The notes under the pieces were generated by a model. The model was not told where the DNA came from, did not search any database, and saw only the letters and a list, made by a program, of their open reading frames with translations. Of a stretch of DNA of 7,074 nt, positions 5,489-7,074 are shown piece after piece. This DNA is from Actinomycetota bacterium. Lineage in GTDB: Bacteria; Actinomycetota; Actinomycetes; Streptosporangiales; Streptosporangiaceae. How positions within the stretch are numbered: the stretch's first letter is position 1; each line of letters begins with the position of its first letter. The position numbers and the translations under genes were made by a program. The stretch spans positions 684-7,757 of the forward strand of contig PLIQ01000568.1 of assembly GCA_003140115.1 (NCBI GenBank), read 5' to 3'.

Positions 5489-6520
5489 TTAGTCCCCCAG
5501 GGTGCGGGACCGCTGATCTACGCCCAGCTCACCGTAGGGGTAGTCGACGGGGTGCGGGTCGCTGGCGGCGTCCAGCGCGGCGGTCTCGGCCGCGGTCAGG
5601 TGCAGCCCGGCCGAGCGCAGGTTGGCCTCGAGCTGGTCCAGCGTGCGGGCGCCCAGGATCGTCGAGGTGACCGCGGGCCGGGCGGTCACCCAGGCCAGCG
5701 CGACCTCGGCCATGGACACGCCGCGGTCCTCGGCAACCTTCTGCACCGCGTCGATGACGTGCCAGGTCCGGTCCGTGCCGCGCCGGTCGTAGGCCTCCAT
5801 GCCGCGGTCGGGGTCCTCGCCGAGGCGGGTCGCGCCGGCCGGGCGCTGGTCACGGCGGTACTTGCCGGACAGCCAGCCGCCGCCGAGCGGGCTCCAGGGC
5901 AGCAGGCCCATCCCGGCGTCGAGTGCGGCCGGCACGATCTCCCACTCGATCTCCCGCGCCAGCAGGCTGTACTGCGGTTGCAGGGTCACCGGTCCGGCCA
6001 CGTCCAGGGCCCGGGCCAGGTGCACGGCCTTGGTCAGCTGCCAGCCGGTGAAGTTAGAGAGCCCGTAGTAGCGGATTTTGCCGGCCCGGACGAACTGGTC
6101 GAGCGTCCGCAGCGTCTCCTCCAGCGGCGTGAGCGGGTCGAAGGCGTGGACCTGGTACAGGTCCACCGTGTCCAACCCGAGCCGCCCGAGGGAGGCGTCC
6201 AGCGCCCGGGTCAGGTGGCGCGCGGACAGCCCGGCACCGTTCGGCGAGTGGTCGCCCGAGCGGCGGAAACGGCCCTTGGTGGCCAGCACGACCGGCTCGG
6301 TGACCTCGGCCGGGCGGCGCGCGAACCAGCGGCCGATGATCTGCTCGGACCTTCCGTCTGCGTATACGTCGGCCGTGTCCACCAGCGTGCCGCCCGCCTC
6401 GACGAAGCGGTCGAGCTGCTGATGCGCGACGACCTCGTCGGCCTCGGCGCCGAACGTCATCGTTCCCAGGCCCAGGCTCGACACCGCGCAGCCGCTGTTC
6501 CCTAGAGTTCGATAGTCCAT
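5489..6520 (-). CDS. Aldo/keto reductase, complete
   Basis: This is a 343-aa (alpha/beta)8-barrel oxidoreductase of the longer AKR type. The catalytic tetrad is intact: Asp48 and Tyr53 (VDTADVYADG), Lys82 (ATKGRF) and His125 (LYQVHAFD). The NADPH-binding end is present as STILGARTLDQLEANL (286-301). Family enzymes reduce aldehydes or ketones with NADPH in the cytoplasm. The start MDYRTLGNSG at 6518-6520 matches the usual family beginning. No Shine-Dalgarno sequence precedes it, and a TAGCCT box ends 6 nt before the ATG, suggesting a leaderless mRNA. It is convergent to the Mo hydroxylase operon and divergent from another aldo/keto reductase, so it need not belong to the same pathway. The substrate is unknown; several such paralogues are common in actinobacteria. 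Confidence 0.96.
   Translation of the reverse strand: MDYRTLGNSGCAVSSLGLGTMTFGAEADEVVAHQQLDRFVEAGGTLVDTADVYADGRSEQIIGRWFARRPAEVTEPVVLATKGRFRRSGDHSPNGAGLSARHLTRALDASLGRLGLDTVDLYQVHAFDPLTPLEETLRTLDQFVRAGKIRYYGLSNFTGWQLTKAVHLARALDVAGPVTLQPQYSLLAREIEWEIVPAALDAGMGLLPWSPLGGGWLSGKYRRDQRPAGATRLGEDPDRGMEAYDRRGTDRTWHVIDAVQKVAEDRGVSMAEVALAWVTARPAVTSTILGARTLDQLEANLRSAGLHLTAAETAALDAASDPHPVDYPYGELGVDQRSRTLGD
6478..6508 (+). promoter_or_regulatory. Candidate promoter for the plus-strand aldo/keto reductase
   Basis: TAGAGT (6503-6508) fits the streptomycete -10 consensus TAGRRT exactly. TCGACA (6478-6483) matches TTGACA at 5 of 6 positions, but the 19-bp spacer is one base longer than ideal. Transcription would start near 6515, giving a leader of about 35 nt that holds the ribosome site. 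The whole promoter lies inside the first 15 codons of the opposite gene. Confidence 0.45.
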
Positions 6521-6526
6521 GGCACC

Positions 6527-6532
6527 AGGCTA
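6527..6532 (-). promoter_or_regulatory. Candidate leaderless -10 box for the minus-strand aldo/keto reductase
   Basis: Read on the minus strand, TAGCCT (TANNNT) ends 6 nt before the ATG at 6520. This would place the transcription start at or next to the A of the start codon, the usual geometry of actinobacterial leaderless genes. No clear -35 is seen. Confidence 0.45.
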
Positions 6533-6535
6533 CGC

Positions 6536-6542
6536 GGAGGAG
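6536..6542 (+). promoter_or_regulatory. Ribosome binding site of the plus-strand aldo/keto reductase
   Basis: GGAGGAG is 7 nt before ATG 6550, a strong site that fixes the start of the truncated gene. Confidence 0.8.
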
Positions 6543-6549
6543 AACACGC

Positions 6550-7074
6550 ATGGCGGTCGGCGAACTCACGGCGGACGGGCGAGCCCGGGTCCTCGCGGAC
6601 GGGCATCAGATGCCCGTCCTCGGCCTCGGCGTCTGGCAGGTGCCCGCCGGGCCGATCTGCGTGAACGCCGTGCGCTGGGCCCTCGACCTGGGATATCGCC
6701 ATATCGACACGGCCCAGGTCTACGGGAACGAGGAGAGCGTCGGGCAGGCGCTGCGCGACAGCGGCGTGCCCCGCGACGAGGTCTTCATCACCACCAAGTT
6801 CTATCCGGAACACCGGGACCCGGTCGCCGCGGCCGAGCAGAGCCTGCGCCGGCTCGGCGTCGACCAGGTGGACTTGTACCTCGTGCACTGGCCCCAGGGC
6901 GGCCCCGTCTGGGCCTGGCCGGGGATGGAACGGTGTCGCGAGCGCAGGCTGGCCCGGTCCATCGGGATCTCCAACTTCAGCGCGAGCGACCTGGCCGCGG
7001 TGCTTACCGCCGGGACGATCCCGCCGGTCGTCAACCAGGTGCAGTTCAGCCCGGTCTACTACCGGCGCGCCCTC
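6550..7074 (+). CDS. Aldo/keto reductase, 2,5-diketo-D-gluconate reductase-like (AKR5 type), 3'-truncated by the window
   Basis: The frame stays open from ATG 6550 to the window end (175 residues of an expected 270-290). The tetrad is intact: Asp53 and Tyr58 (HIDTAQVYGNE), Lys83 (TTKFYPE) and His113 (LYLVHWPQ). GISNF (139-143) and VNQVQFSP (161-168) are the next barrel-strand signatures. The short loops and the LGLGVWQV opening (24-31) put it in the shorter AKR branch with 2,5-diketogluconate reductases, distinct from its minus-strand neighbour. The segment usually reading E-x-HP is QFSP here, which may affect the substrate pocket. The NADPH-binding C-terminus is outside the window. The start is supported by GGAGGAG at 6536-6542. 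The substrate is unknown. Confidence 0.94.
   Translation, partial: MAVGELTADGRARVLADGHQMPVLGLGVWQVPAGPICVNAVRWALDLGYRHIDTAQVYGNEESVGQALRDSGVPRDEVFITTKFYPEHRDPVAAAEQSLRRLGVDQVDLYLVHWPQGGPVWAWPGMERCRERRLARSIGISNFSASDLAAVLTAGTIPPVVNQVQFSPVYYRRAL

Noticed and set aside
5447..6505. Open frame of 352 codons on the plus strand
   Set aside because: It is the antisense of the minus-strand aldo/keto reductase, whose catalytic tetrad is complete; the translation is repetitive and motif-free.

Overview
This window is high-GC DNA (about 70% G+C by eye). It has GTG starts, strong third-position G/C bias, long antisense open frames that are only coding shadows, and TANNNT-type -10 boxes. Together these point to an actinobacterium, probably of the Streptomyces/Streptosporangium/Frankia kind. 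The genus cannot be named from the sequence alone.

Region 1 (1-5243, + strand) is one tightly packed operon. It begins inside a molybdenum hydroxylase large subunit (L1, only the C-terminal 289 residues). This is followed 10 bp later by a complete 2x[2Fe-2S] small subunit. A second, complete molybdopterin-binding large subunit (L2, 765 aa) overlaps the small subunit by 4 bp. A GntR/FCD-type regulator overlaps L2 by 4 bp, and an alpha/beta hydrolase lies 33 bp further on. L1 and L2 are divergent paralogues that flank a single iron-sulphur subunit. No FAD-binding (medium) subunit or XdhC/MocA-type maturation gene is visible; either could lie upstream of base 1. The likely picture is a ligand-induced catabolic cassette: a Mo hydroxylase oxidises an aldehyde or N-heterocycle, the hydrolase acts on a later intermediate, and the GntR protein controls its own operon. 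The substrate is unknown. L2 lacks the Cys-containing active-site loop of true CO dehydrogenase.

Region 2 (5244-5488) is a 245-bp non-coding gap between convergent genes and is unusually structured. It contains a C-rich, G-poor stretch resembling a Rho-loading site, several inverted repeats built on a recurring GGGAG/CTCCC core in alternating orientation, and a strong hairpin close to the end of the minus-strand gene that probably serves as a bidirectional terminator.

Region 3 (5489-7074) holds two divergent aldo/keto reductases from different branches of the family. The complete one on the minus strand (343 aa) and the truncated one on the plus strand (175 aa visible) have start codons separated by only 29 bp. 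The minus-strand gene has no Shine-Dalgarno sequence and carries a TANNNT box exactly placed for leaderless transcription. The plus-strand gene has a good Shine-Dalgarno sequence, and its best promoter lies inside the first codons of the opposite gene. The most interesting signals are the two-large/one-small Mo hydroxylase arrangement, the structured convergent gap, and the interlocked divergent promoters.
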